Source: Balneolales bacterium (GTDB taxonomy: Bacteria > Bacteroidota > Rhodothermia > Balneolales > HLUCCA01). From it: DNA of 15,230 nt. The notes under the pieces were generated by a model. That model saw nothing but the letters and a program-made list of their open reading frames with translations, did no database searches and was not told the DNA's origin. The position numbers and the translations under genes were made by a program. Below, one piece after another: positions 1 through 6,416 of the stretch; positions within the stretch are counted from its first letter, which is position 1; every line of letters begins with the position of its first letter. The DNA is taken from NCBI GenBank assembly GCA_022565415.1, contig JAIUMT010000046.1, positions 1 through 15,230 on the forward strand, written 5' to 3'.

Positions 1-5
1 CACCT

Positions 6-602
6 ATGGCAACTGAAACCTTCTACTACGACAACAAAATCGTTCGCAACTTCGCTGTTGTAACGGTTATTTGGGGTATTGTAGGGATGTTAGTTGGAAT
101 CATCATAGCATTAAAACTCATCTTTCCGGAATTTCTGGGAGGAGTTGCAGAGCTATCGTATGGCCGACTTCGTCCTTTGCATACCAACGCCGTAATCTTT
201 GCCTTTGCCGGAAATGCGATATTTCTCGGCGTTTACTACTCTCTTCAACGACTCTGTAAAGCTCGAATGTGGAGCGATACCCTCAGTAAAATCAACTTCT
301 GGGGATGGCAGGCAATCATTGTCTCTGCGGTAATAACGCTACCACTGGGAGTCACTCAGAGCAAGGAATATGCCGAGCTGGAATGGCCAATAGCCATCGC
401 TATTGCGGTGATTTGGGTCGTTTTTGGCGTAAACATGCTCATGACGATTTACAACCGTCGGGTAAAACACATGTATGTTGCAATTTGGTTCTACATTGCG
501 ACATTTGTTACCGTTGCTGTTTTGCAGATCATGAACAACCTTGTGCTACCATATGCCTTTTTTGGTAGTTACTCGGTGTATGCCGGCGTTCAGGATGCCT
601 AG
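6..602 (+). CDS. ccoN: CcoN N-terminal part of a fused cbb3 oxidase subunit CcoNO, ended by an in-frame TAG
   Basis: This is the first part of the catalytic subunit of cbb3-type cytochrome c oxidase, an inner-membrane haem-copper enzyme that reduces O2 to water. The N-terminus aligns end to end with CcoN (FAVVTVIWGIVGMLVG is a typical first helix), so ATG at 6 is the natural start. His59, in RLRPLHTNAV, matches the low-spin haem b ligand. Several hydrophobic helices follow. The frame reaches GVQDA and stops at TAG 600-602. The codons after the stop (603 onward) continue CcoN in the same frame, so no frameshift is involved. Counting the TAG as codon 199, the complete ccoNO reading frame is 6-2168, 720 codons plus stop. 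This piece alone lacks all CuB and haem b3 ligands and could not be an oxidase. It may be a nonsense mutation, a sequence error, or a read-through site. Confidence 0.85.
   Translation: MATETFYYDNKIVRNFAVVTVIWGIVGMLVGIIIALKLIFPEFLGGVAELSYGRLRPLHTNAVIFAFAGNAIFLGVYYSLQRLCKARMWSDTLSKINFWGWQAIIVSAVITLPLGVTQSKEYAELEWPIAIAIAVIWVVFGVNMLMTIYNRRVKHMYVAIWFYIATFVTVAVLQIMNNLVLPYAFFGSYSVYAGVQDA
600..602 (+). other. In-frame amber codon interrupting ccoNO
   Basis: The codons read GTT CAG GAT GCC TAG GTA CAA TGG. In other CcoN proteins this stretch is QDA-(M or L)-VQW, from memory of the family. The amber therefore replaces one residue and the frame is unchanged on both sides. TAG is an ordinary terminator elsewhere in this window (ccoG, folK, the beta-barrel gene and the sensor kinase all end in TAG), so the codon is not globally reassigned. 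TTG (Leu) to TAG is one substitution; ATG (Met) to TAG is two. Confidence 0.9.
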
Positions 603-629
603 GTACAATGGTCTTATGCTCATAAAGCA

Positions 630-2168
630 GTGGCCTTCTTCCTCACGACGCCGTTCCTCGGATTCATGTACTATTTCATTCCGAAGGCGGCAAATCGTCC
701 TATTTACTCGTATCGTCTATCGATTGTCCACTTCTGGGCGTTGATTTTCATCTACATCTGGGCAGGTCCGCATCACTTGCTATATACCGCGTTGCCGGGC
801 TGGGCTCAATCACTTGGTGTGGTGTTCTCTGTGATGCTGATTGCTCCGAGTTGGGGTGGCATGATTAACGGATTGTTCACCCTGCGTGGCGCCTGGGACC
901 GCGTGCGAAAAGATCCCGTTCTGAAATTCATGGTTGTGGGCGTAACCGCGTACGGTATGGCCACATTTGAAGGACCGATGATGTCGTTTAAGAGTGTAAA
1001 CGCAGTTATACACTACACCGATTATGTAATTGCCCACGTTCACACAGCGGCATTGCTATGGAATGGCGGACTCACCTTCGCGATGTTGTATTTCATCGTT
1101 CCGCGCATTTTCAACACGAAAATATATAGCCTCAAAATGGCCAATTTCCACTTCTGGGCTGTTACATTGGGTACTGTAATCTATGTAATTCCCATTTATT
1201 GGGGTGGCGTTACCCAATCGCTGATGTGGAAAGAATTCACCGATTCAGGAACGTTGATGTATCCGAATTTCATGGAGACCGTCACGCACCTGATACCGAT
1301 GTATGCTGCCCGCGCGATAGGTGGAACATTGTACTTCGTGGGCGTTATTGCCGGGATGTATAACCTGTTTAGCACTATGAAACAGGGTTCTCTTACATCC
1401 GACGAAAAAGCGGAGGCAAACAAAGCTGAATTCCAAAGCGATACCAGCAAGGGAAGCAGTTTTCACCGCTGGTTGGAGGCAAAACCAACGCAATTTACCG
1501 TACTTACTGTTGTGGCCATCTTAATCGGTGGATTTGTTGAGTACATTCCGACCGCACTTGTGAAATCTAACGTCCCAACCATCGAAAGTGTGCGTCCGTA
1601 CACACCGCTCGAGTTAGTCGGACGCGATATTTACATTGCTGAGGGGTGCGTTGGTTGTCACTCTCAGATGATTCGACCATTCCGATCCGAAACTGAACGC
1701 TACGGCGAATACTCTAAAGCAGGTGAATTTGTCTACGATCGTCCGTTTTTGTGGGGATCTAAACGAACCGGCCCCGATTTACACCGGGTGGGTGGAAAAT
1801 ACCCCGATTCCTGGCATTACATGCACTTTATGGATTCGAGATCCACTTCGCCGGGCAGCATCATGCCGTCGTATCCGTGGTTTGCCACGCGAAAAATCGA
1901 CTTGGATGTTGTACCTGCGAAAATCAGAGCGCTGCAGCGTCTGGGCGTTCCTTACCGCGATGGATTCGATGAGGCAGCGATTGATGATCTGCGTCAACAG
2001 GCCGAAGGTATCGCCGATGGACTAGCCAACAGCGGATTTGATGTCGATTGGGACAGTCATATGGTAGCAGTGATCGCATATCTGCAACGACTCGGAACCG
2101 ATATCAAGGCTCAGCCTCAGGCAGAAGCCGCCTCCGACGATACTGAAACATCCACAGCTTCACGCTAA
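630..2168 (+). CDS. ccoO: CcoN C-terminal part fused to CcoO (cytochrome c subunit of cbb3 oxidase)
   Basis: This continues the ccoNO frame after the amber. The homologous sequence begins at 603; 630 (GTG) is only the first possible restart codon, and no ribosome-binding site is visible before it. With the TAG counted as residue 199, the active site is complete: CuB ligands His206, His256 and His257, the cross-linkable Tyr250 (IYIWAGPHH), Glu322 (TFEGP), and haem ligands His344 and His346 (HVH). Each number is one below what I recall for the Pseudomonas stutzeri enzyme. His206 lies before the GTG, so a restarted product would lack it. A linker near residues 455-490 leads into a CcoO helix and a cytochrome c domain with CVGCH at 548-552 and a probable Met ligand in GSIMPSYPWF. 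The ending is Ala/Ser/Thr-rich. CcoN-CcoO fusions are known in the Bacteroidota group. ccoQ follows after 14 bases. Confidence 0.88.
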   Translation: MAFFLTTPFLGFMYYFIPKAANRPIYSYRLSIVHFWALIFIYIWAGPHHLLYTALPGWAQSLGVVFSVMLIAPSWGGMINGLFTLRGAWDRVRKDPVLKFMVVGVTAYGMATFEGPMMSFKSVNAVIHYTDYVIAHVHTAALLWNGGLTFAMLYFIVPRIFNTKIYSLKMANFHFWAVTLGTVIYVIPIYWGGVTQSLMWKEFTDSGTLMYPNFMETVTHLIPMYAARAIGGTLYFVGVIAGMYNLFSTMKQGSLTSDEKAEANKAEFQSDTSKGSSFHRWLEAKPTQFTVLTVVAILIGGFVEYIPTALVKSNVPTIESVRPYTPLELVGRDIYIAEGCVGCHSQMIRPFRSETERYGEYSKAGEFVYDRPFLWGSKRTGPDLHRVGGKYPDSWHYMHFMDSRSTSPGSIMPSYPWFATRKIDLDVVPAKIRALQRLGVPYRDGFDEAAIDDLRQQAEGIADGLANSGFDVDWDSHMVAVIAYLQRLGTDIKAQPQAEAASDDTETSTASR

Positions 2169-2182
2169 CTAAGGAGTTACTT

Positions 2183-2389
2183 ATGCGTCGCGACGTAATT
2201 GAAACCATTCAGGGGATTGAAATATATCCCCTCATTTCCCTGGTCATTTTTGTGGCATTCTTTATCGGGCTTATTTACTACGTAGTTCGCCTGCGAAAAT
2301 CCGACATCGACCGTTGGAAGGATATGCCACTGGATGATGATGAGCCAGATAACGAAATTTCTAACGACAGTAAACCCAAGGGGGAGTGA
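2183..2389 (+). CDS. ccoQ: CcoQ/FixQ-type small subunit of cbb3 oxidase
   Basis: This 68-residue protein has one predicted membrane helix (about residues 14-36, YPLISLVIFVAFFIGLIYYVV) followed by a basic then acidic cytoplasmic tail rich in Asp, Glu and Lys. The length, the single helix and the RLRKSDIDRWKDMPLDDD-type tail fit CcoQ, which stabilises the cbb3 complex. It lies between ccoO and ccoP, the standard place for ccoQ. The ATG is preceded by a clear Shine-Dalgarno AAGGAG at 2171-2176, six bases upstream. The stop TGA (2387-2389) is two bases before the preferred ccoP start, so the two are probably translationally coupled. Confidence 0.88.
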   Translation: MRRDVIETIQGIEIYPLISLVIFVAFFIGLIYYVVRLRKSDIDRWKDMPLDDDEPDNEISNDSKPKGE

Positions 2390-2391
2390 CC

Positions 2392-3024
2392 ATGTCTGAA
2401 AATAAAAATCATGATGATGCTAAACCGAACATCATTCTCGACGATGAAAAGAATTTACTGTTAGACCATGAGTATGATGGGATTCAGGAACTGGATAATC
2501 CAATGCCGCCGTGGTGGTTATATGGATTTTACTTTACCATAGCCCTGGCAGTTGTCTATATGCTGTATTACGAGGTGTTCCGTATTGGTCCGAATCAACT
2601 TGAGGAGTACCAGCAGGAAATGGCAGCCGCTGCCGAACGTTTCGGTCTGGATGCTGAACCTGAAGTAACCATCAATTATGCAGATCTGGAGATACTTACG
2701 GATGAATCCAGTATCACAGCCGGACGGCAAATTTATGCGGCTCCGAATAACCTGTGTACCACGTGTCACGGACAAAACGCGCAGGGATTGGTTGGGCCAG
2801 ACCTCACCAACAACCTGTGGAAGCATGGTTGCGATTTGGAATCGATTATGATTAGCATTAAGGAAGGATTTCCGAGCAGAGGGATGCCGGCTTATGGTAG
2901 TGGTCAGCGCTTGAGCGACGATCAGCTGCATCAATTGGCCAGCTACATTATTTCGCTGCGCGGAAGTAATCCCGATAATGCCAAGGCCGCAGATATGTCC
3001 CGTTCAATAGAATGTGAGATTTGA
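2392..3024 (+). CDS. ccoP: CcoP, single-haem cytochrome c subunit of cbb3 oxidase
   Basis: CcoP is the membrane-anchored cytochrome c subunit that feeds electrons to CcoO. The start chosen is ATG 2392, with AGGGGGAG at 2378-2385 ideally placed; a GTG two codons earlier (2386) overlaps the ccoQ stop and is less likely. The 210-residue product has an acidic N-terminus containing the NPMPPWW signature, one membrane helix at about residues 42-64, a periplasmic linker, and one cytochrome c domain with CTTCH at residues 122-126. The probable axial Met is in GMPAYG, followed by the C-terminal helix DDQLHQLASYIISLRG. Proteobacterial CcoP usually has two haem motifs; only one is present here, as I would expect in Bacteroidota-type operons. 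It is intact, unlike ccoNO. Confidence 0.92.
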   Translation: MSENKNHDDAKPNIILDDEKNLLLDHEYDGIQELDNPMPPWWLYGFYFTIALAVVYMLYYEVFRIGPNQLEEYQQEMAAAAERFGLDAEPEVTINYADLEILTDESSITAGRQIYAAPNNLCTTCHGQNAQGLVGPDLTNNLWKHGCDLESIMISIKEGFPSRGMPAYGSGQRLSDDQLHQLASYIISLRGSNPDNAKAADMSRSIECEI

Positions 3025-3049
3025 TTGACTTCATAACAGGCAATAAACA

Positions 3050-4546
3050 ATGAAAAAAAGTAATGATATCAATCCGCTAACCGAGGAAGAAAGTTACCGC
3101 GATTTTGTTAGTACGATTACCGAAGATGGCAAACGCAATTGGATTTATCCGAAGAAACCATCCGGCAAGTACTATAATTACCGCACTATTCTGAGCTGGT
3201 TTTTGCTCGGATTTCTCTTTCTCGGACCATTTATCAAGATCAACGGAAATCCGCTAATTCTGATGAATGTTCTGGAGCGCAAGTTTGTCTTGTTTGGGCT
3301 GGTTTTCTGGCCTCAGGACTTTTATTTGTTCTTTTTGGCGATGTTGGTCATTATCGTTTTTGTGGTGCTCTTTACTGCAATTTGGGGGAGATTGTTTTGC
3401 GGATGGGCATGTCCGCAGACGATTTTCATGGAGATGCTGTTTCGAAAAGTCGAATACTGGATTGAGGGCGACTTCACTCAGCAACGAAAGCTCGATCAGC
3501 AACCTTTGAACCGCATGAAGTTCATTAAGAAAGCTGCCAAACACAGTATTTTTGTTGCCTTGTCGTTTTTAATCGCTAACACGTTTCTGGCCTATGTTAT
3601 CGGAATTGAGGAGCTGTATGCAATTGTGACAGCTCCTCCATCCGAACATCTCACCGGATTTATATCCATTGTGATATTTACCGGGGTTTTTTACGGGGTA
3701 TTTGCCCGATTTCGGGAGCAGGTTTGCCTTGTTGCTTGTCCTTATGGGCGGTTTCAGTCGGTGCTTGTAGATAACGATTCTATGGCAGTGACTTACGATT
3801 TTGCTCGTGGCGAGGGCCGTGCTAAGGTTAAGGAGCGTGTAAAAGAGGGAGACTTGGTTACTAATATTCCCAAGAAGGCAGATTCAATAGTGGCCTCGTA
3901 CGGAGATTGTATCGATTGTGAACTTTGTGTGAAAGTGTGTCCGACTGGAATCGACATCCGAAATGGAATACAGTTGGAATGTATCAATTGTACTGCTTGT
4001 ATGGATGCCTGCGACGATGTAATGCGTCGAATTGGAAAACCTGAGAAACTGATTACTCATACCTCGTATAATGCGGTGGTAGAACGGACAAAAGCTCGAT
4101 TTTTTACTCCCAGAGTTATTGCGTATTTGGGTGTTTTTACCATGCTCGTAACACTGTTTACTTATTTGTTGCTTACTCGTCCGGAGGTGAATACCGTCAT
4201 TTTACGCGAGCCGGGTATGTTGTATAATGAGCTTCCCGGAGATAGATTCTCCAATTTTTACAACGCGCGATTTTTCAACAAGACCTTCAATGAGATGGAT
4301 GTGGAGCTTCAACTAGTATCGCCAGATGGAGAAATCCAGTTTCTGGGCGAGATGGAGTTAATTCCAGGTCAGCAGCAAATTGAGAAGCGTGTGATGGTGT
4401 TTTTACCCGCAGACCAGCTCACCGGAACACAAACTCCAGTCGTTTTCGGCGTGTATCAGAATGGAGAACTCATTCAAACCGTTCGCAGTCAGTTTGTTGG
4501 TCCTGATTTACTTCGTCGTGAACGCCTCAGACAAGAAAATGAATAG
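3050..4546 (+). CDS. ccoG: CcoG (FixG/RdxA) cbb3 oxidase assembly ferredoxin
   Basis: CcoG is a membrane polyferredoxin needed to build cbb3 oxidase and is reported to reduce Cu(II) for CuB assembly. The 498 residues start with a cytoplasmic stretch and then have several membrane helices. FCGWACPQT (Cys117 and Cys121) is the conserved CxxxCP motif, and a second CxxxCP pair is at Cys226/Cys230 (CLVACPYGRFQ). Two 4Fe-4S ferredoxin motifs follow: CIDCELCVKVCP from residue 287 and CINCTACMDAC from residue 311. A last helix near residues 360-380 leads to a C-terminal FixG-type Ig-like domain. Length and order match the family. It lies 25 bases after ccoP. The stop is TAG, which shows that amber terminates normally in this genome. 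Confidence 0.95.
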   Translation: MKKSNDINPLTEEESYRDFVSTITEDGKRNWIYPKKPSGKYYNYRTILSWFLLGFLFLGPFIKINGNPLILMNVLERKFVLFGLVFWPQDFYLFFLAMLVIIVFVVLFTAIWGRLFCGWACPQTIFMEMLFRKVEYWIEGDFTQQRKLDQQPLNRMKFIKKAAKHSIFVALSFLIANTFLAYVIGIEELYAIVTAPPSEHLTGFISIVIFTGVFYGVFARFREQVCLVACPYGRFQSVLVDNDSMAVTYDFARGEGRAKVKERVKEGDLVTNIPKKADSIVASYGDCIDCELCVKVCPTGIDIRNGIQLECINCTACMDACDDVMRRIGKPEKLITHTSYNAVVERTKARFFTPRVIAYLGVFTMLVTLFTYLLLTRPEVNTVILREPGMLYNELPGDRFSNFYNARFFNKTFNEMDVELQLVSPDGEIQFLGEMELIPGQQQIEKRVMVFLPADQLTGTQTPVVFGVYQNGELIQTVRSQFVGPDLLRRERLRQENE

Positions 4547-4575
4547 TAATTTTTCATAAACCGTTTGGTAACAAT

Positions 4576-5037
4576 ATGGATTTTTTAAAAAAAGATGATT
4601 GGCAATGGCCCGTTGGTATTTTTGTCGCGTATCTCATATTTATGGGTGGCACACTGGCGTTTGTTTTTTCAACATTTGGGGTGAATTTGGATTTAGTAAC
4701 CGATAATTACTATGCCAAAACCCTGGTATATCAGAATCAGATCGATTCGGAGTCGAATGCGATGTCGCTTGCGAACCCGCTAAGCTGGGAAATTTCAGGG
4801 GATGAATTGGTTATTCAGTATCCCGGGGAGTTGATTCCGGCCGGACTTCAGGGCGAGGTGGCCATGTATCGTCCGTCGGATGCATCATTAGATTATTCCA
4901 TCCCGATTAAGTATACCGAGGAGGGAGTTCAACGTATTTCGACCTCGCAGATGAGGCAAGGGGCCTGGAAGATGGAAGTTTCCTGGCGTTCTGGCGAGAA
5001 AGATTACTATACCCAGTCTAGTTTTTATATAAACTGA
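4576..5037 (+). CDS. ccoH: CcoH/FixH family cbb3 oxidase assembly protein
   Basis: This 153-residue protein begins with a short cytoplasmic segment (WQWPVGIFVAYLIFMGG), a single membrane helix at about residues 13-34, and the NYYAK segment typical of FixH. A periplasmic beta-rich domain follows, ending in a GAWKMEVSW-type strand. FixH/CcoH proteins help assemble or stabilise cbb3 oxidase and sit next to ccoG, as here, 29 bases downstream. The last codons (ATA AAC TGA) form the beginning of a 36-bp unit that is repeated three more times beyond the stop, so the repeat appears to have grown from the 3' end of this gene. A second in-frame TGA follows directly. Confidence 0.85.
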   Translation: MDFLKKDDWQWPVGIFVAYLIFMGGTLAFVFSTFGVNLDLVTDNYYAKTLVYQNQIDSESNAMSLANPLSWEISGDELVIQYPGELIPAGLQGEVAMYRPSDASLDYSIPIKYTEEGVQRISTSQMRQGAWKMEVSWRSGEKDYYTQSSFYIN

Positions 5038-5164
5038 TGACTAAGTAAGTACTTATGTCCAAGTATAAACTGATGATTAAGTAAGTACTTATGATCATGT
5101 GTAAACTGATGACTAAGTAAGTACTTATGATCATGTAAAAACTGATGATTAAGTAACTACTTAG
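5031..5164. repeat. Tandem array, 3.7 copies of a 36-bp unit, each with a TAAGTA-NN-TACTTA inverted repeat
   Basis: Copies start at 5031, 5067, 5103 and 5139, spaced exactly 36 bases. Each begins AAACTGATGA(C/T)TAAGTAA. Each holds a 14-base inverted repeat TAAGTA-NN-TACTTA at 5042-5055, 5078-5091, 5114-5127 and 5150-5163; the middle dinucleotide is AG in the first three and AC in the fourth. Copies 2 and 3 also carry the palindrome ATGATCAT (5091-5098 in copy 2). The first copy covers the fixH stop codon. Copies differ mostly in their last third; the fourth is truncated. There are no unique spacers, so this is not CRISPR. It lies 63 bases before the TauE-like gene and could be an array of dimeric regulator sites, an RNA-structure element, or a simple slippage product. 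Confidence 0.93.
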
Positions 5165-5191
5165 TCGCCATAAGCGGCAAATCTGAATTGA

Positions 5192-5199
5192 TATATTAG
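5192..5199 (+). promoter_or_regulatory. Possible -7 element (TATATTAG) for the TauE-like gene
   Basis: TATATTAG matches seven of eight positions of the Bacteroidota -7 consensus TAnnTTTG as I know it, and ends 27 bases before the ATG at 5227. No good -33 TTTG is seen 19-21 bases upstream, where the repeat array ends. The same octamer occurs just before the gene starting at 6363. The call rests on the match alone. Confidence 0.25.
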
Positions 5200-5226
5200 C
5201 CTCGTAACCAATCAGCCACTTCTCTA

Positions 5227-5940
5227 ATGCCAGGAACTGAACTACTTTGGACCGGATTCATGCTCGGACTTCTCGGAAGCGCCCATTGTGCCGGCATGTG
5301 TGGCCCCATCGCCATAGCCCTGCCCGGCGCCCAAAAACGTGGCATACCCCTGCTCACCGGTCGCCTTCTATATAATTTCGGAAGAGTTATTACCTATATG
5401 CTGATGGGAGCGTTGCTCGGGTTCTTCGGCATGGGACTCTCACTTGCCGGCTATCAGCAGCTCCTATCGGTTGGCACAGGTGTACTCATCTTAACATTCG
5501 CGCTACTCCCACGGCGATTTTTCAATCAATTGATGCACGCGAGTCCGGCCCTGTTTCAAAAATCGTTCGGCAAACTATTCGGTCGCCTCATGAAAAGCGG
5601 CTCCCACGTTTCATTGCTTGGAATTGGCCTATTAAACGGTCTGCTCCCCTGCGGATTTGTGTACATGGGCTTAATTGGCGCGCTGGGTATGGGCTCTGTC
5701 GCAGGAAGTTCCGCCTACATGGGATTATTCGGCCTTGGCACGGTTCCCGTGATGCTCGGAATGTCGATGGTGACTGGATTTTTCGGTCCTGAAACCCGAT
5801 TAAAAATGCAGCGTCTGCTGCCTTACGCCGCCGCAATTGTCGGAATTTTACTCATCTTGCGTGGACTCTCTCTCGGAATTCCGTTTATAAGCCCAGTTTT
5901 AGACGGAGGTATGCACTCCGCCGCGGAAGCCTGTCATTAA
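5227..5940 (+). CDS. TauE/SafE-like (DsbD_2 type) six-helix membrane protein linked to cbb3 oxidase
   Basis: This 237-residue, very hydrophobic protein has about six predicted membrane helices. It carries GSAHCAGMCGPI near the N-terminus (Cys21 and Cys25) and GLLPCGFVYMGL in the middle (Cys142). These paired Cys motifs mark the family often annotated as sulfite exporter TauE/SafE or cytochrome c biogenesis transmembrane region (DsbD_2). Members lie next to cbb3 operons in many bacteria and are suspected to move copper or reductant for oxidase assembly; the true substrate is not known from sequence. It may be transcribed with the cco genes or from its own promoter, since 189 bases containing the repeat array separate it from fixH. 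No strong Shine-Dalgarno precedes the ATG. Confidence 0.82.
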   Translation: MPGTELLWTGFMLGLLGSAHCAGMCGPIAIALPGAQKRGIPLLTGRLLYNFGRVITYMLMGALLGFFGMGLSLAGYQQLLSVGTGVLILTFALLPRRFFNQLMHASPALFQKSFGKLFGRLMKSGSHVSLLGIGLLNGLLPCGFVYMGLIGALGMGSVAGSSAYMGLFGLGTVPVMLGMSMVTGFFGPETRLKMQRLLPYAAAIVGILLILRGLSLGIPFISPVLDGGMHSAAEACH

Positions 5941-6075
5941 AATAAACGAGACAAAGCGTTGTTTAGCGACCGAAAGCAATAATATGAGGTTAAATACGCC
6001 AATAACGCACTATCAAACTAAATGCACTCAACGAGGCTAAACGCGACTGTACTCAACTGAACGACACTTGCGAGG

Positions 6076-6363
6076 CTAGTCGTTGATCTCTTTGAACTCA
6101 GCATCCTGCACATCGTGGATGTTCTTGCTGTTCGGAACCCGGCGTTGACCCGAATTCATGCCACCAACCAGTGGTTCCCCATCGTCGGTAGAGCTGGCTC
6201 GTTGATATCCGTTCGATTGCCCTTGTCCTGCCGAACCCTGTTGCTGTTGCTGATAAGCACCCCAATTTACATGAAATGTACGCTTAGGTCTCGGACCCAT
6301 AATCAGCCGTCGGACAATCTTAATAAAGATGTAGAAAAAAATAAAATATAGAATAAATCTCAT
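6076..6363 (-). CDS. Small membrane-anchored protein, DUF4834-like layout
   Basis: This 95-residue protein starts with a membrane helix (about residues 2-20, RFILYFIFFYIFIKIVRRL), then a basic patch, a Gln run (five Gln near residue 39), and a disordered Gly/Ser/Asp-rich middle. The tail, DVQDAEFKEI, is conserved-looking. A short N-terminal helix, a disordered linker and an acidic (D/E)VxDxxFxEI tail is the layout of Bacteroidota DUF4834-type proteins, whose function is unknown; the match is from memory. It lies 53 bases after the kinase gene on the same strand. A possible promoter is immediately before the ATG (see 6368-6375). It converges with the TauE-like gene; the 135 bases between them show only a short repeated word, CGAGGCTA, at 6032-6039 and 6071-6078. 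Confidence 0.68.
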   Translation of the reverse strand: MRFILYFIFFYIFIKIVRRLIMGPRPKRTFHVNWGAYQQQQQGSAGQGQSNGYQRASSTDDGEPLVGGMNSGQRRVPNSKNIHDVQDAEFKEIND

Positions 6364-6367
6364 AGTG

Positions 6368-6375
6368 CTAATATA
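6368..6375 (-). promoter_or_regulatory. Possible -7 element (TATATTAG) giving a near-leaderless transcript
   Basis: On the minus strand TATATTAG is followed by CACT and then the ATG of the 95-residue gene. If it acts as a TAnnTTTG-like -7 element, transcription would begin at or just after the start codon. No Shine-Dalgarno is present, which fits a leaderless message. No -33 element at standard spacing was found. Confidence 0.28.
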
Positions 6376-6416
6376 ACGGGGATACGAACAAAAGAGTGCC
6401 TCATTTTCCTCGAAAA

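Noticed and set aside
600..602. Reassignment of TAG to an amino acid in the whole genome
   Set aside because: Four other genes here (ccoG, folK, the beta-barrel gene, the sensor kinase) end naturally at TAG at the expected family length.
590..632. Frameshift in ccoN
   Set aside because: The frames before and after the stop are identical (630 minus 6 is divisible by 3) and the homology continues without a phase change.
2386..2391. GTG start for ccoP
   Set aside because: It overlaps the ccoQ stop and the ribosome-binding site sits against it; ATG 2392 has correct spacing.
5031..5164. CRISPR array
   Set aside because: The whole 36-base unit repeats without unique spacers, the repeats overlap a gene end, and no cas gene is nearby.
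5189..5202. FNR box upstream of the TauE-like gene
   Set aside because: Only a TTGAT half-site is present; the second half is TAGCC instead of ATCAA.
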